Shown here one piece after another: positions 26,321 to 35,159 of a DNA stretch of 64,000 nucleotides. Under the pieces are notes generated by a model. It ran no database searches, was not told the origin of the DNA, and saw only the letters and a program-made list of their open reading frames with translations. Each line of letters opens with the position of its first letter. The stretch's first letter is position 1. The translations under genes were made by a program, and so were the position numbers. Source of the stretch: Phaeobacter sp. J2-8 (GTDB lineage Bacteria > Pseudomonadota > Alphaproteobacteria > Rhodobacterales > Rhodobacteraceae); the NCBI RefSeq assembly GCF_022867865.1, contig NZ_JALIEC010000006.1, positions 186,001 through 250,000 on the forward strand. The letters are read 5' to 3'.

Positions 26321-27477
26321 GCCGCAAGATCGCCGAAGTTCGCCCGATCCACGCCCGTATCGGCAACCGCAATCAATTGCTGCTGAAAATCACGCTGGAG
26401 GATGGCACCTATGGCTGGGGCGAAAGCGGGCTGACCGGTCGTGACCTCGCCGTGCAGGGGATGCTGGAACATTTCACCCCGATCCTGATCGGTCAGGATC
26501 CCTTTGCCATCGGGCGCATCTGGCAGGAACTGTACCGCAGCCAGTACAACGAGGGCGGCAATGTCATCGGCGCAGCGCTTGCCACCATCGACATCGCATT
26601 GCATGACATCAAAGGCAAATGTCTGGACGTCCCGGTGTACGAACTCCTCGGCGGGCAACAGCGCCATTCGGTGCCGGGGTTTGCCTCGACCGCGCGGGAA
26701 CCGGACGAGGTGATGATCGACGAGGCCAAGCTCTTGGTCGATCAGGGCTGGAATTGTTTCCGCCTGTCACCGGCGCAACATTACACCAAGGATATCTATG
26801 ACGCCCGCGCCTCGATTGCGGAAACCGCGAAATGGATGATCCGCGCGCGTGAGGTGCTGGGCACCGGGCCGATGATCGGACTGGATTACCATCATCGCCT
26901 ATCGGTGGCCGAAGCGGCAATGTTCTGTCAGATGATGCCGCCGGGCACCTTGGATTTCCTCGAAGAACCGATCCGCAACCAAACGCCCGAGGCCTATGCC
27001 GCCCTGCGCGCCCAGACCCCGGTCAATTTCGCCATCGGCGAGGAATTCGCCAACAAATGGCAGGCCCTGCCCTATGTCGAGCGTGATCTGGCCCAGTTCA
27101 TCCGCATCGACATCTGTGTCGTTGGCGGGTTGACAGAAGCGATGAAAATCGCCGGTTGGTGCGAGGCGCATTATGTCGACATCATGCCGCACAATCCGCT
27201 GGGGCCGATCTGCACCGCTGCCTCTGTGCATTTTGGCGCGGCGATTTCCAACTTTTCCTATCTGGAATGCCGCGACACCCCGGTCGAGGCCTGCGGCTTT
27301 GACGTGCCAGAGGTGTTTGTCGACCAGATCCGATTGGATGGCGCGGCCTATCCGGTGCCGGACCGCCCCGGTCTGGGGGTTGAGGTCGACGAAAGCAGGC
27401 TTTTGCCGCCCACCCCGGTGGCCAAGGTGGGCCGCCCGCGTCTGCGACGGCCCGACGGCGCGGTGGCCAACTGGTAA
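26317..27477 (+). CDS. D-galactonate dehydratase-like enolase-superfamily enzyme
   Basis: A 386-residue MR/enolase-superfamily protein expected to dehydrate an aldonate to a 2-keto-3-deoxy sugar acid. Motifs follow galactonate dehydratase: GWGESGL in the cap, LDYHHRLS (metal Asp and catalytic His), [18 protein letters not shown] and the C-terminal IMPHNPLGP catalytic His. It is the last gene of the CUT1 operon, overlapping the ATPase by ATGA, and ends 20 bp from a convergent mutarotase gene. It is strikingly similar along its whole length to the 56288 gene, so the two probably act on the same or related aldonates. The exact epimer is not readable. Confidence 0.85.
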   Translation: MSRKIAEVRPIHARIGNRNQLLLKITLEDGTYGWGESGLTGRDLAVQGMLEHFTPILIGQDPFAIGRIWQELYRSQYNEGGNVIGAALATIDIALHDIKGKCLDVPVYELLGGQQRHSVPGFASTAREPDEVMIDEAKLLVDQGWNCFRLSPAQHYTKDIYDARASIAETAKWMIRAREVLGTGPMIGLDYHHRLSVAEAAMFCQMMPPGTLDFLEEPIRNQTPEAYAALRAQTPVNFAIGEEFANKWQALPYVERDLAQFIRIDICVVGGLTEAMKIAGWCEAHYVDIMPHNPLGPICTAASVHFGAAISNFSYLECRDTPVEACGFDVPEVFVDQIRLDGAAYPVPDRPGLGVEVDESRLLPPTPVAKVGRPRLRRPDGAVANW

Positions 27478-27497
27478 GCGCCTGCTCCGGTAACCGC

Positions 27498-27830
27498 CTA
27501 TTCCAGATAGAAAACATGCTCCATCCCGGCCCACCACTCGTCATCCTTGCGGCTGTCGAGTGGTGATTGCATCGGCCCGCACACCGCCCACCATTCGCGG
27601 GTCACCGGGTCTTCGCCGATGGCCGCCATGTCAGCGGCGAAATCGCTGCCGGTGTATTCCCAATATCCAAACATAAGATTTTCCGGTTCGCGCAGGAAAA
27701 TCGAATAATTCGTGATGTTAGAGGCTTTCAACCGCGTCAGGACATCCGGCCAGACATCGGCATGCAATTCCTTGTAACGCGCAATATCGGCCGCCTTGAT
27801 GCCAATCACAAAACCCATGCGTTGTGTCAT
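27498..27830 (-). CDS. L-rhamnose mutarotase-family protein (likely deoxysugar mutarotase)
   Basis: A 110-residue RhaM-family (COG3254) protein that interconverts alpha and beta anomers of a 6-deoxyhexose. It contains ELHADVWP with the catalytic His23, then ITNYSIFLREPENLMFGYWE and the C-terminal DEWWAGMEHVFYLE, all matching the family. ATG at 27830 after GGGGAGGACGAA is preferred over an in-frame start 54 bases upstream. It is the last gene of the leftward UxaA/AKR/lactonase operon. In that setting the substrate is as likely L-fucose as L-rhamnose, as in the Campylobacter fucose locus. Confidence 0.85.
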   Translation of the reverse strand: MTQRMGFVIGIKAADIARYKELHADVWPDVLTRLKASNITNYSIFLREPENLMFGYWEYTGSDFAADMAAIGEDPVTREWWAVCGPMQSPLDSRKDDEWWAGMEHVFYLE

Positions 27831-27840
27831 TTCGTCCTCC

Positions 27841-27917
27841 CCGGACTGTGTTAAGAATTTGGACTGTGTCAAAGTCTGACCCATTTCAAAGTTTGAACTG
27901 TGTCAGAGCCTGAACTG
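27841..27917. repeat. Degenerate 17-19 bp tandem repeat between lactonase and mutarotase genes
   Basis: Four to five imperfect units around AACTGTGTCAAAGTCTG are visible on the plus strand: GGACTGTGTTAAGAATTT, GGACTGTGTCAAAGTCTG, an eroded unit CATTTCAAAGTTTG, AACTGTGTCAGAGCCTG and AACTGGGTCAAAGACCG. The array fills nearly all of the 89-bp gap inside the operon, and its last unit abuts the lactonase stop. Confidence 0.65.
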
Positions 27918-27919
27918 GG

Positions 27920-28750
27920 TCAAAGACCGTAGAACCGTGCGGCAGTGCCGCCCCAGATCGCGTCTTTTTCAGATGGCGAAAGCGGCTCTATCAATGTGGC
28001 GGCGGTGTCCGCCCACACCTGATAATCGCTGGCAAGGTTGACCACCGGCCAGTCGCTGCCAAACATCACCCGCTCGGCGCCAAAAACCGCCAGAACATGC
28101 GACGCAAACAGCCGCAGGTCGTCGATGTTCCATTCGGGTCCGATTTCGGTCACCATGCCCGACAATTTGCACCAGACGTTGGGCCGCTCTGCCAGGCGGG
28201 CCATCCCTTCCAGCCATGCCGTATCCGGCTGGGTGGCATTGCCCATCTTGGGCTTGGCAACATGGTCGATGACAATCGGCAGATCAGGATAAGTTTCGGC
28301 CAACTGGTGAATGGCTGGTAAATGACGCGGCTGGATCAGCGCATCAAACCGCAGCCCACAGGCCTGCATATGCGCAAGGGCGGGCTGAACCGCGCCCTGC
28401 AAAATCCAATCGGTTTGCTCAATGTTCTGCAGCATCGGCCGCAGACCTTTCAGATGATCATCGGCGCGCAGCCGATCAATCGTCGCAATCGCCTCGGGGT
28501 CGGCCAGATCGACCCACCCCACCACGCCGGCGATGAAATCAGTCTCGGCCGCCAGCTGCAAAAGAAACGCGGTCTCGGCCACGCTGTCGGTCGCCTGCAC
28601 CAGGACGGTGCGATCAATCCCGGCACGCGCCAGCAGCGGCGCCAGATCCGCAGGCGCGAAATCGCGAAAGATCGGCGCGACACTGTCATTGGGCCAGTCA
28701 TAATCGCCACGGGCCAGCGTCCAGAAATGTTGGTGTAAATCGATTTTCAT
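27920..28750 (-). CDS. L-fuconolactonase-like amidohydrolase (COG3618)
   Basis: A 276-residue metal-dependent lactonase of the amidohydrolase superfamily, predicted to open a sugar lactone to the aldonate. The N-terminal MKIDLHQHFW gives the HxH metal site, IDHVAKP the central His, and FGSDWPV the catalytic Asp at strand 8, all typical of fuconolactonase. The length is normal. ATG at 28750 overlaps the aldo/keto reductase stop (ATGA), coupling lactone formation to hydrolysis. Neighbours (AKR, split UxaA, mutarotase) make L-fuconolactone the leading substrate; galactono- or rhamnonolactone remain possible. Confidence 0.85.
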   Translation of the reverse strand: MKIDLHQHFWTLARGDYDWPNDSVAPIFRDFAPADLAPLLARAGIDRTVLVQATDSVAETAFLLQLAAETDFIAGVVGWVDLADPEAIATIDRLRADDHLKGLRPMLQNIEQTDWILQGAVQPALAHMQACGLRFDALIQPRHLPAIHQLAETYPDLPIVIDHVAKPKMGNATQPDTAWLEGMARLAERPNVWCKLSGMVTEIGPEWNIDDLRLFASHVLAVFGAERVMFGSDWPVVNLASDYQVWADTAATLIEPLSPSEKDAIWGGTAARFYGL

Positions 28751-29694
28751 GGCGCAATCTCCAGCTCTGACCATAGCGCATCTGGCAGGTCCGCCCCGAA
28801 CTGCGCCACATTCCTGGCAAGCGAGCTGACCTTGCCGGTGCCGATCAATGTCGATGCCACCAAAGGATGGCGCGCCGGAAATTGCAAGGCGGCGGCGGCC
28901 AGTGGCGTGTCATGTTGCTGGCAGATCGCCTCAAGCCTTGCGGTGCGCTCGCGAATGTCCTGCGGGGCGGGCGCATAATTATAATGCGCGCCCTCGACCG
29001 GACCGGTCGCCAGAATGCCAGAGTTGAACACGCCGCCCATGACAAAGCGAATGCCATGGAGTTCGGCCAGCGGAAACAGCCGCGCTTGCGCCGACCGGTC
29101 CAGCAATGTGTATCGCCCGGCCAGAAGGATCAGATCAATCGGCATCTTGCCGATCAGCTCTTCGCAGATCTCCACCGTGTTGACGCCAAGCCCGACAGAC
29201 GACACCACGCCCGAGGCTTTCAGTTCTTCCAGCGCGCGCACACCGCTGTCCAACAATTGCGCCCGATGTTCGGCTGTGTCGGTGCCTGCTCCGGGATCGC
29301 CGATGTCATGCACATACAGAATGTCGATTCGGTTCACCCCAAGCCGCTGATAGCTGTCTTCGACCGACCGCATGATGCCATCATAGCTGAAATCGAACCG
29401 CTGGCGGAACGGCAGCGCACTGTGAAACCCGTTCACCACCTCCGGCGGATTGCTGTCGGGGCTCAGGATTCGGCCCACCTTGGTCGAAATGACCCAGTCC
29501 TGCCGCTCTCGCAGGAACCGGCCCAATCGGTGCTCTGACGCGCCGTGGCCATAATGCGGTGCGGTGTCAAAATAGCGGATCCCGTGATCCCATGCGGCGG
29601 CCAGAACGTCCTGTGCTTCGGCATCGGACACCGGGCGATACAGCCCGCCAAGCCCGCCACAGCCAAAGGACAGGCGGTAATTCTCTGTCAACAT
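28747..29694 (-). CDS. Aldo/keto reductase, likely L-fucose (D-threo-aldose) 1-dehydrogenase
   Basis: A 315-residue AKR-family enzyme expected to oxidise the sugar at C1 to a lactone. It shows FGCGGLGGLYRPVSD at the start, the catalytic tetrad in YFDTAPHYGHG (Asp, Tyr), STKVGR (Lys) and YVHDIG (His), and the C-terminal STLIGTGKVS cofactor site. The GxGGLGGLYxP N-terminus is typical of the D-threo-aldose/L-fucose dehydrogenase branch. It is 13 bp after the large UxaA-type subunit and overlaps the lactonase by ATGA. A paralogue lies at 52404 with a similar partner lactonase. Confidence 0.85.
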   Translation of the reverse strand: MLTENYRLSFGCGGLGGLYRPVSDAEAQDVLAAAWDHGIRYFDTAPHYGHGASEHRLGRFLRERQDWVISTKVGRILSPDSNPPEVVNGFHSALPFRQRFDFSYDGIMRSVEDSYQRLGVNRIDILYVHDIGDPGAGTDTAEHRAQLLDSGVRALEELKASGVVSSVGLGVNTVEICEELIGKMPIDLILLAGRYTLLDRSAQARLFPLAELHGIRFVMGGVFNSGILATGPVEGAHYNYAPAPQDIRERTARLEAICQQHDTPLAAAALQFPARHPLVASTLIGTGKVSSLARNVAQFGADLPDALWSELEIAP

Positions 29695-29706
29695 ATGTTG
29701 TTTCTC

Positions 29707-30906
29707 CTACACGTGGCAGCCCGGTTCGGGTCCTGCCGCAGTCTTGTATGTCAGAACAAATTCAACGTGCCCCAGGGCCTCGGATTTGCTCTGCGCGCCC
29801 TGTCCCAGGGCAATGATCTGATCATGGATTTCATCGCCGACCTCATCCAATGTCGCCGCGCCGCGCAGGATACGCCCGGCATTCACATCCATATCGGCCG
29901 CCATCCGGTCATAGGTTTCCGGGTTGGCACAGACCTTGATCACCGGCGAAATCGCCGACCCCACGACCGAACCGCGCCCGGTCACAAAGATCACCGCATG
30001 CGCCCCGCAGGCGATCAATTCGATAATCTCGGCGGTGTCATTGATGTTGGGAAAGCCGAATTTCGGCGCGCCATCCGGCACCACATCCAGCAGATAGAGC
30101 CCCCCGCCCGGCGCCCGTTGCGCGGGCTTGATGATGCCGGAAATCGGGCTGGACCCGGATTTGGCATAGGCGCCCAGCGACTTTTCCTCGATCGTCGACA
30201 AACCGCCAAGCGCATTGCCGTTGGAAAACGATCCATAGCCCATCTGCGCATAATAGCGCGCGGCCTTTTCCACGGTTGCGATGATTTCCGGCCGCAACGC
30301 CGGGTCGCTGACCCGGTCGGCCATGATATGTTCACAGCCGATCAATTCGCCGGTTTCCTCAAAGATACAGGTCGCGCCCTCGGACACGAACCGGTCAAAT
30401 GCCCGCCCCGCAGCCGGATTTCCCGTCAGCCCAGAGGTCGCATCCGAACCGCCACAGATCGTCCCGATGACAAGCTCCGACGCCTCCATCGCGACCTTTG
30501 GCGCATCCCGCAACGCGTCGACCTGCGCCGTGACCCATTCCCGGCCCTGCGCAACCGCAGCGGCGGTTCCGCCCGTCGATTGAATGGTGACAAGGTTCAC
30601 CGGACGCCCCGACGCCCGCACCAGATCAGCCAGTTCCTGTTTGCGAAAATTCTCGCATCCCAGCGACACCAATTGCACCGCGCCCACGTTCGGATGGGTG
30701 CAAAGCGCCTCCATCATCTCTTGACCATAATCGGACGGAAAACAGCCGGAAAAGCCGATCACCTGTACATCGGTTTCGTCAAAGGGCCGGGCTATCTTGG
30801 TACAAACGTGATGCGCGCATTCCACAAGATAAGCGACAAGAACGGTATTGCGGATGCCCTTGCGCCCGTCGGCACGCGGCCAGCCTGTCATTGCAGGAAC
30901 ACTCAT
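29707..30906 (-). CDS. UxaA-family sugar-acid dehydratase, large (C-terminal domain) subunit
   Basis: A 399-residue protein equal to the large domain of altronate/galactarate dehydratase, an Fe-dependent hydro-lyase making a 2-keto-3-deoxy acid. Family features are VQLVSLGCENF, GTICGGSDATSGLTGNPAAG, GNALGGLSTIEEKSLGAYAKSG, DVVPDGAP and the C-terminal VFVTGRGSVVGSAISPVIKVC. In altronate dehydratase this domain is fused to an SAF domain; here the SAF part is the separate 104-residue gene that overlaps it by ATGA. With the AKR, lactonase and mutarotase it most likely acts as fuconate dehydratase, as with the two-part UxaA of the Campylobacter fucose locus. Confidence 0.85.
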   Translation of the reverse strand: MSVPAMTGWPRADGRKGIRNTVLVAYLVECAHHVCTKIARPFDETDVQVIGFSGCFPSDYGQEMMEALCTHPNVGAVQLVSLGCENFRKQELADLVRASGRPVNLVTIQSTGGTAAAVAQGREWVTAQVDALRDAPKVAMEASELVIGTICGGSDATSGLTGNPAAGRAFDRFVSEGATCIFEETGELIGCEHIMADRVSDPALRPEIIATVEKAARYYAQMGYGSFSNGNALGGLSTIEEKSLGAYAKSGSSPISGIIKPAQRAPGGGLYLLDVVPDGAPKFGFPNINDTAEIIELIACGAHAVIFVTGRGSVVGSAISPVIKVCANPETYDRMAADMDVNAGRILRGAATLDEVGDEIHDQIIALGQGAQSKSEALGHVEFVLTYKTAAGPEPGCHV

Positions 30907-31217
30907 GCGTTGGTCCCTTCGATGTCTTGAATGACGGTATAGCGGCTTGCCAGATTGTGCAGATGCACGTGATCGCCAGCCCCGATATCACAGGACGCCC
31001 GGCCAATCGGCGCGCCGTATTTCAGCACGTCATCGCCTGCGGAAATGTCCCGCAACGCCAGCTTGTGACCCAGCGCCAAATTGCGCGGCACCCGAATCCG
31101 GGCGTCGGCGATCTCGATCATTTCACCTTTGGTCAATGGCCGAATGGCGACGACAATATTGTCGCGCGGATGCAAATGAAGCAGGCCAGATACTGGCCCG
31201 TCAGATTGGTCTGTCAT
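30903..31217 (-). CDS. UxaA-family dehydratase, small SAF-domain subunit
   Basis: A 104-residue SAF-domain protein, the N-terminal domain of UxaA as a free subunit. It shows LHLHPRDNIVVAIRPL, the IRVPRNLALGHKLALRDI core, and KYGAPIGRASCDIGAGDHVHLHNL at the C-terminal half, which provides metal and substrate ligands in this family. It is the first gene of the leftward operon and overlaps the large subunit by four bases, consistent with a two-subunit enzyme. It diverges from the ABC transporter gene at 31346. Confidence 0.85.
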   Translation of the reverse strand: MTDQSDGPVSGLLHLHPRDNIVVAIRPLTKGEMIEIADARIRVPRNLALGHKLALRDISAGDDVLKYGAPIGRASCDIGAGDHVHLHNLASRYTVIQDIEGTNA

Positions 31218-31260
31218 GTAAGCCCCCCGATATCATGCACTAAATGAAAAAAATAATCCT

Positions 31261-31289
31261 TTGACAAGATGCGAATATGTTTATTATGC
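31261..31289 (+). promoter_or_regulatory. Sigma70-type promoter for the 31346 transporter operon
   Basis: TTGACA at 31261-31266, a 17-bp A+T-rich spacer and TTATGC at 31284-31289 (or TATGCA with 18 bp) form the best housekeeping promoter seen in the window, 57 bp before the ATPase ATG. Two related elements, TATCATGCACTAAA (about 31231-31244) and TATTATGCAATTTA (31282-31295), flank the promoter and may be regulator sites in this 128-bp divergent region. Confidence 0.65.
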
Positions 31290-31345
31290 AATTTAGACAC
31301 AAACGCCTGAACAACGGGCGATCGACAGACGGAGGGGGGTCCGGG

Positions 31346-32118
31346 ATGGCGACAAAACCGGTAATGGAGGCCCGCGGGATCTCCAAGCACTACGGGGAAT
31401 CGTGGCGCTTGACGCGGTGGACCTGACATTGGAAGAGGGGGAGGTCCTGGCCGTTGTCGGCGACAACGGGGCCGGGAAATCCACATTGATCAAGGCGCTG
31501 ACCGGGGCCATTCCCCGCACCAGCGGCACAATCCAATTCGACGGCAAGGATGCCCAGATCGACAGCCCGACAGACGCCAAGGCGGCCGGGATCGAAACCG
31601 TGTATCAGGACCTCGCGCTGGTCAATGAAATCTCGATCACCCAGAACGTGTTTCTGGGCCGCGAGATCCTGCGCGATGATTGGTTGGGCCGCATCTTTGG
31701 CGTTCTCGACTTCAAGAAGATGGACCGCGAAATCCGCGATCTTTTCACCAAACTCGACATCCGCATCACGGATATCTATCGCGATGCTCAGGCCTTTTCC
31801 GGCGGTCAACGTCAGGCTGTGGCGCTGTCCAAAACGGTGATGTTCGGCAAGCGTATTGCCATTCTGGATGAACCCACCGCCGCGCTGGGGGTCCGCGAAA
31901 GCCAGATGGCGATGGATCTCGTGCGTTCGCTCAAGGATCACGGCCTGTCGGTCATCATGATCACCCACAACATGCAGCATGTGTTGAATTACTGTGACCG
32001 CGTCATGGTGTTGCGGCTGGGCAAATTGACCGCCGTGCGCAAGGTCAGCGAGGTCGACGGCGACACGCTGGTCGGCCTGATCACCGGCACTTTGGAAGGA
32101 GACGCCAAAGATGGCTGA
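31346..32118 (+). pseudogene. Single-domain sugar ABC transporter ATPase (FrcA-like), broken by a 1-base deletion near 31394-31398
   Basis: ATG at 31346 after GGAGGGGGG reads MATKPVMEARGISKHYG, then the frame fails: after TACGGG only GA remains before ATC GTG GCG, where a full codon is needed to reach IVALDAVDLTLEEGEV. Loss of one G from a G5 run explains it. Corrected, the protein is about 257 residues with Walker A GDNGAGKST near 39-47, signature FSGGQRQAVALSK and Walker B IAILDEPTAAL, one ABC domain as in fructose-type FrcA rather than two as in RbsA. It overlaps the permease start by 8 bases. Annotation from GTG 31402 alone would lose the first strands. Confidence 0.88.
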
Positions 32119-33100
32119 TGCACAAAACAGTTCTACCGCCGTGTCCAACCCCGGTGCCACATCGCGCACCTTTGACCGGTTGATCCATGAATTCATGCAG
32201 ATATGGCAGGTGGTTGCGGCGCTGGCGCTAATCTATCTGGTGTTCTTTGTCCTGTCGCCGCCCTTCCGCAGCTTCGACACCCTGCTGTCGATCTTTGGTC
32301 AGGCCTCGATCTTGGCCGTGCTGGCCTGTGGCACGACCGTGGTGTTGATTTCCGGCGGGCTGGACCTTTCGGTCGGGTCGATCTTTGCGGTTGTGGGCGT
32401 GTCGGTCGGCATCCTGCTGGCCGAGGTCAACCTGCCGGTCTGGCTGGCGGTTCTTGGGGGCTTGGGCATCGGTGCGGGGCTGGGCGCGCTTAATGGTATC
32501 GTGCAGGTGGCCACCGGGGTTCCGGCCTTTATCGTCACTCTGGGCGGGCTCACCGCCTATAAGGGCCTGGCCGAGATCCTGGCCAGCGGGCGGGATCTGT
32601 CGCGCTTTCCCGACGGATTCCAAAGTCTCGGTGCGGGGTATCTGGTGCCGATGGCGATCATGTTTGCCGCCGCCATCCTGACCGGCCTGTTCCTGACCCG
32701 GACCCGGCTGGGCAGCCGCGCCTTTGCCATCGGCGGCAACGAAGAGGTCGCCCGCCTGGCCGGTGTTCCGGTCAAGCGCAGCCGGATCTATTACTACATG
32801 CTGGGGGGCACCCTGGCCGCGCTGGCCGCGATCATGGAGGTTGCAAAGCTGAACTTTGCCATGCCCGCACGCGGCCAGAGTTACGAACTTTTTGCCATCG
32901 CGGCCGTGGTCATCGGCGGCACCAGCCTGTTTGGCGGTCGGGGTGGCGTCGGCAAGACCCTGATCGGCATGCTGATCATGCAGACCATCACCGTCGGCCT
33001 GTCCTACATGGGCGTCGGCACATCCTATCAACGCATTGCCATCGGCATCATCATCATCGCTGCCGTCTATTGGGACGTCTGGCGACGATCCGCGCGGTAG
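32111..33100 (+). CDS. Ribose/fructose-type ABC transporter permease (RbsC/FrcC family)
   Basis: A 329-residue polytopic inner-membrane permease. It has ISGGLDLSVGSIFAVVGV, GGNEEVARLAGVPVKRSR and VIGGTSLFGGRGGVGKTLIG, the three usual landmarks of the family. A single permease gene is present in this operon, implying a homodimeric channel, unlike the two-permease system at 8623-10594. It overlaps the ATPase gene by eight bases and is followed after 59 bp by the binding protein. Confidence 0.93.
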   Translation: MADAQNSSTAVSNPGATSRTFDRLIHEFMQIWQVVAALALIYLVFFVLSPPFRSFDTLLSIFGQASILAVLACGTTVVLISGGLDLSVGSIFAVVGVSVGILLAEVNLPVWLAVLGGLGIGAGLGALNGIVQVATGVPAFIVTLGGLTAYKGLAEILASGRDLSRFPDGFQSLGAGYLVPMAIMFAAAILTGLFLTRTRLGSRAFAIGGNEEVARLAGVPVKRSRIYYYMLGGTLAALAAIMEVAKLNFAMPARGQSYELFAIAAVVIGGTSLFGGRGGVGKTLIGMLIMQTITVGLSYMGVGTSYQRIAIGIIIIAAVYWDVWRRSAR

Positions 33101-33159
33101 TTTCACCGCAAATCACAAGCCCCAAAAAGGGGCATCATCACCACCAGGGAGGAACTGAA

Positions 33160-34071
33160 ATGACACTGAACAAATTCAAAACCGCACTTGCGGCCACAAC
33201 GCTGACGCTGGCCGCGACGACGGCTGTCTTCGCCGAAGACATGCGCATCGCCTATACAGGCTATTCCACCGACAACACATTCTGGATCGGTGTCGCCACA
33301 GCCGCCGCAGCCGAGGCCGAAAAGCAGGGTGTCGAATTCATCGACATGACCGCATCCTCGCCGGATTCCGCAGCGCAAAAGGACGCGGTCGACCGCGCCA
33401 TCGACATGGGCGTTGATGGCATCATCATCGGCTCGGTCGACAACCGCGCCTTTGACGCCTCGCTTGATGCGGCGGCGGCCAAGGGCATTCCGGTTGTGGC
33501 TGTCGACACCGGCATCGACCATGACCATGTCTCCAGCCTTGTGCAGACCGACAACCTTGCGGCTGCGGGCATCGCGGGCGATTACATCGTGGGCCAGATC
33601 GACGGCGGCAAGGTGCTGATCCTTGGCGGCTCAGCCGGGCACCAGACCGGCAACGCCCGCCGCGACGGGGTCAAGAACGCAGCCGAGGCCGCAGGCCACG
33701 AAGTGATCTTCCAGATCTGCGACTGGCAGGATGCCTGTGCCTTTGAAACCACCACCAACTTCCTGCAATCCGACCCAGAGATCAAAGCGATCTTTTCCGC
33801 CTGGGATCCCGGCGCGCTGGCGGCGGTGTCTGCGGCCAAGGCCCTGGGCAAGCTCGACAAGCTGGTGATCGTGGGCTTTGACGGCAACCCTGCCAACCTG
33901 GTGGCCATCGCCGAAGATGAACAATCGGCAACCATCAAACAGGACAACACCCGCATGGGCGTGGAATCGGTGCAGAACCTGTTGAACATCATCAAAGGCG
34001 AAGAAGCCCCCGCCGTGGTGCCAATCGACGGGATCCTGATCACCGCCGACAATGTGGCCGACTACCAATAA
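33160..34071 (+). CDS. Periplasmic sugar-binding protein of a ribose/fructose-type ABC transporter
   Basis: A 303-residue type I periplasmic binding protein. ATG at 33160 follows GGGAGGAACTGAA and gives a Sec signal peptide cleaved at VFA-ED. Ligand-site segments include AYTGYSTDNTFWIG, VDTGIDHDHV, GGSAGHQTGNARRDGVKNA and VGFDGNPANLVAIAED. Together with the ATPase and single permease it forms one importer. Adjacent dehydrogenases and the divergent fucose-type enzymes suggest an aldose ligand such as fucose (inference). A strong hairpin follows the gene. Confidence 0.92.
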   Translation: MTLNKFKTALAATTLTLAATTAVFAEDMRIAYTGYSTDNTFWIGVATAAAAEAEKQGVEFIDMTASSPDSAAQKDAVDRAIDMGVDGIIIGSVDNRAFDASLDAAAAKGIPVVAVDTGIDHDHVSSLVQTDNLAAAGIAGDYIVGQIDGGKVLILGGSAGHQTGNARRDGVKNAAEAAGHEVIFQICDWQDACAFETTTNFLQSDPEIKAIFSAWDPGALAAVSAAKALGKLDKLVIVGFDGNPANLVAIAEDEQSATIKQDNTRMGVESVQNLLNIIKGEEAPAVVPIDGILITADNVADYQ

Positions 34072-34081
34072 ACCCGACGAT

Positions 34082-34105
34082 GGCGGGCGCGCCACCGCGC
34101 CCGCC
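34082..34105. terminator. Intercistronic hairpin after the binding-protein gene
   Basis: GGCGGGCGCG pairs with CGCGCCCGCC across a CCAC loop, a perfect 10-bp stem without a T tract, in the gap between the binding protein and the dehydrogenase. It probably gives partial termination or mRNA protection. Confidence 0.6.
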
Positions 34106-34130
34106 GCATTCCTTCGAAGAAAGACCGCAG

Positions 34131-35159
34131 ATGAAATCCCTTGCCATTGACACGATCGGTCACACCGCATTTCGCGACATCCCCGCCCCCACACCCGGCC
34201 CGGGTGAGGTGCTGGTCGATGTCCGCCACGTCGGCCTGTGCGGCAGCGACCTCAGCACGTTCAATGGCGCCAACCCGCTGGTGGAATTGCCGCGTATTCC
34301 GGGGCATGAAATCGGCGGTGTCATCCTTGAATGCGGCCCCGATGTTGCGGCGGAATACACGCCCGGCGCGCGGGTCGTCGTGATCCCCTATACCACCTGT
34401 GGCAAATGCCCCGCCTGTCGGCGTGGACGCATGAACGCCTGTCAGTTCAACCAGACGCTGGGTGTCCAGCGCGACGGCGGCCTTTGCGACCGGATTGCCG
34501 TACCTGCCGACCGGCTGATCGTGAATGACACGCTACCCTTGCACCAATTGGCGATGGTCGAGCCGCTTTCGGTCGGGTTCCACGCCGTGGCCCGGGGCGA
34601 TGTCACCGCAGACGACACCGTGCTTGTGCTGGGTGGCGGTATGATCGGCGTCGGCGCGGTGCTTGGGGCGCAGGCCCGTGGCGCAGATGTGATCGTCAGC
34701 GAAATCTCTAGCCGCAAATCCGAAACCCTGCGCAAGCTGGGCGCCAAAGCGGTGATCAACCCGCTTGAAACCGATCTGGCACAGGCCGTCGCCGATCTGA
34801 CGGGGGGGCGCGGCGCAGACGTCATCATCGAAGCGGCAGGCGTGGCCCAGACCTTTCGGCTGGCGGTCGACCTCGCGCCGTTTACCGGGCGGATCGTCTA
34901 TATCGGCTATGCCAAGGGCGAAGTTGCCTATGAGACCAAGTTCTTCAACCTGAAAGAGCTGGACATTCGCGGCTCGCGCAATGCCACCCGCACCGATTTC
35001 GACGCTGTCATCGCCTTTATGCAGGCACATCCCGACATGGCCGATCTGCTGATTTCCAAGGTGTTTCCCTGGGATCAGGCGACCGCAGCTTTTGATCACT
35101 GGGTCGCGCATCGCGATGAGACCTTCAAGATCATGATCGATTTTGAAAAGGACAGTTGA
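34131..35159 (+). CDS. Zinc-dependent alcohol/sugar-acid dehydrogenase (MDR family)
   Basis: A 342-residue medium-chain dehydrogenase with both zinc sites: catalytic Cys37 (GLCGSD), His59-Glu60 (PGHE), and structural Cys90, Cys93, Cys96 and Cys104 in CGKCPACRRGRMNAC. Nucleotide binding is at VLVLGGGMIGVG. ATG at 34131 is chosen because the family alignment starts at MKSLAID and a purine-rich GAAAG precedes it; the open frame extends to 34080. Relatives include L-galactonate/L-idonate 5-dehydrogenases. In this operon it may oxidise a sugar acid such as 2-keto-3-deoxyfuconate or a side-chain epimer; the substrate is inference. Confidence 0.87.
   Translation: MKSLAIDTIGHTAFRDIPAPTPGPGEVLVDVRHVGLCGSDLSTFNGANPLVELPRIPGHEIGGVILECGPDVAAEYTPGARVVVIPYTTCGKCPACRRGRMNACQFNQTLGVQRDGGLCDRIAVPADRLIVNDTLPLHQLAMVEPLSVGFHAVARGDVTADDTVLVLGGGMIGVGAVLGAQARGADVIVSEISSRKSETLRKLGAKAVINPLETDLAQAVADLTGGRGADVIIEAAGVAQTFRLAVDLAPFTGRIVYIGYAKGEVAYETKFFNLKELDIRGSRNATRTDFDAVIAFMQAHPDMADLLISKVFPWDQATAAFDHWVAHRDETFKIMIDFEKDS

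Noticed and set aside
27841-27917. CRISPR-like array
   Set aside because: Units are degenerate and contiguous with no spacers; it is a tandem repeat.
29545-30930. 461-codon open frame on the plus strand
   Set aside because: Antisense to the UxaA large subunit and the aldo/keto reductase; no recognisable domain.
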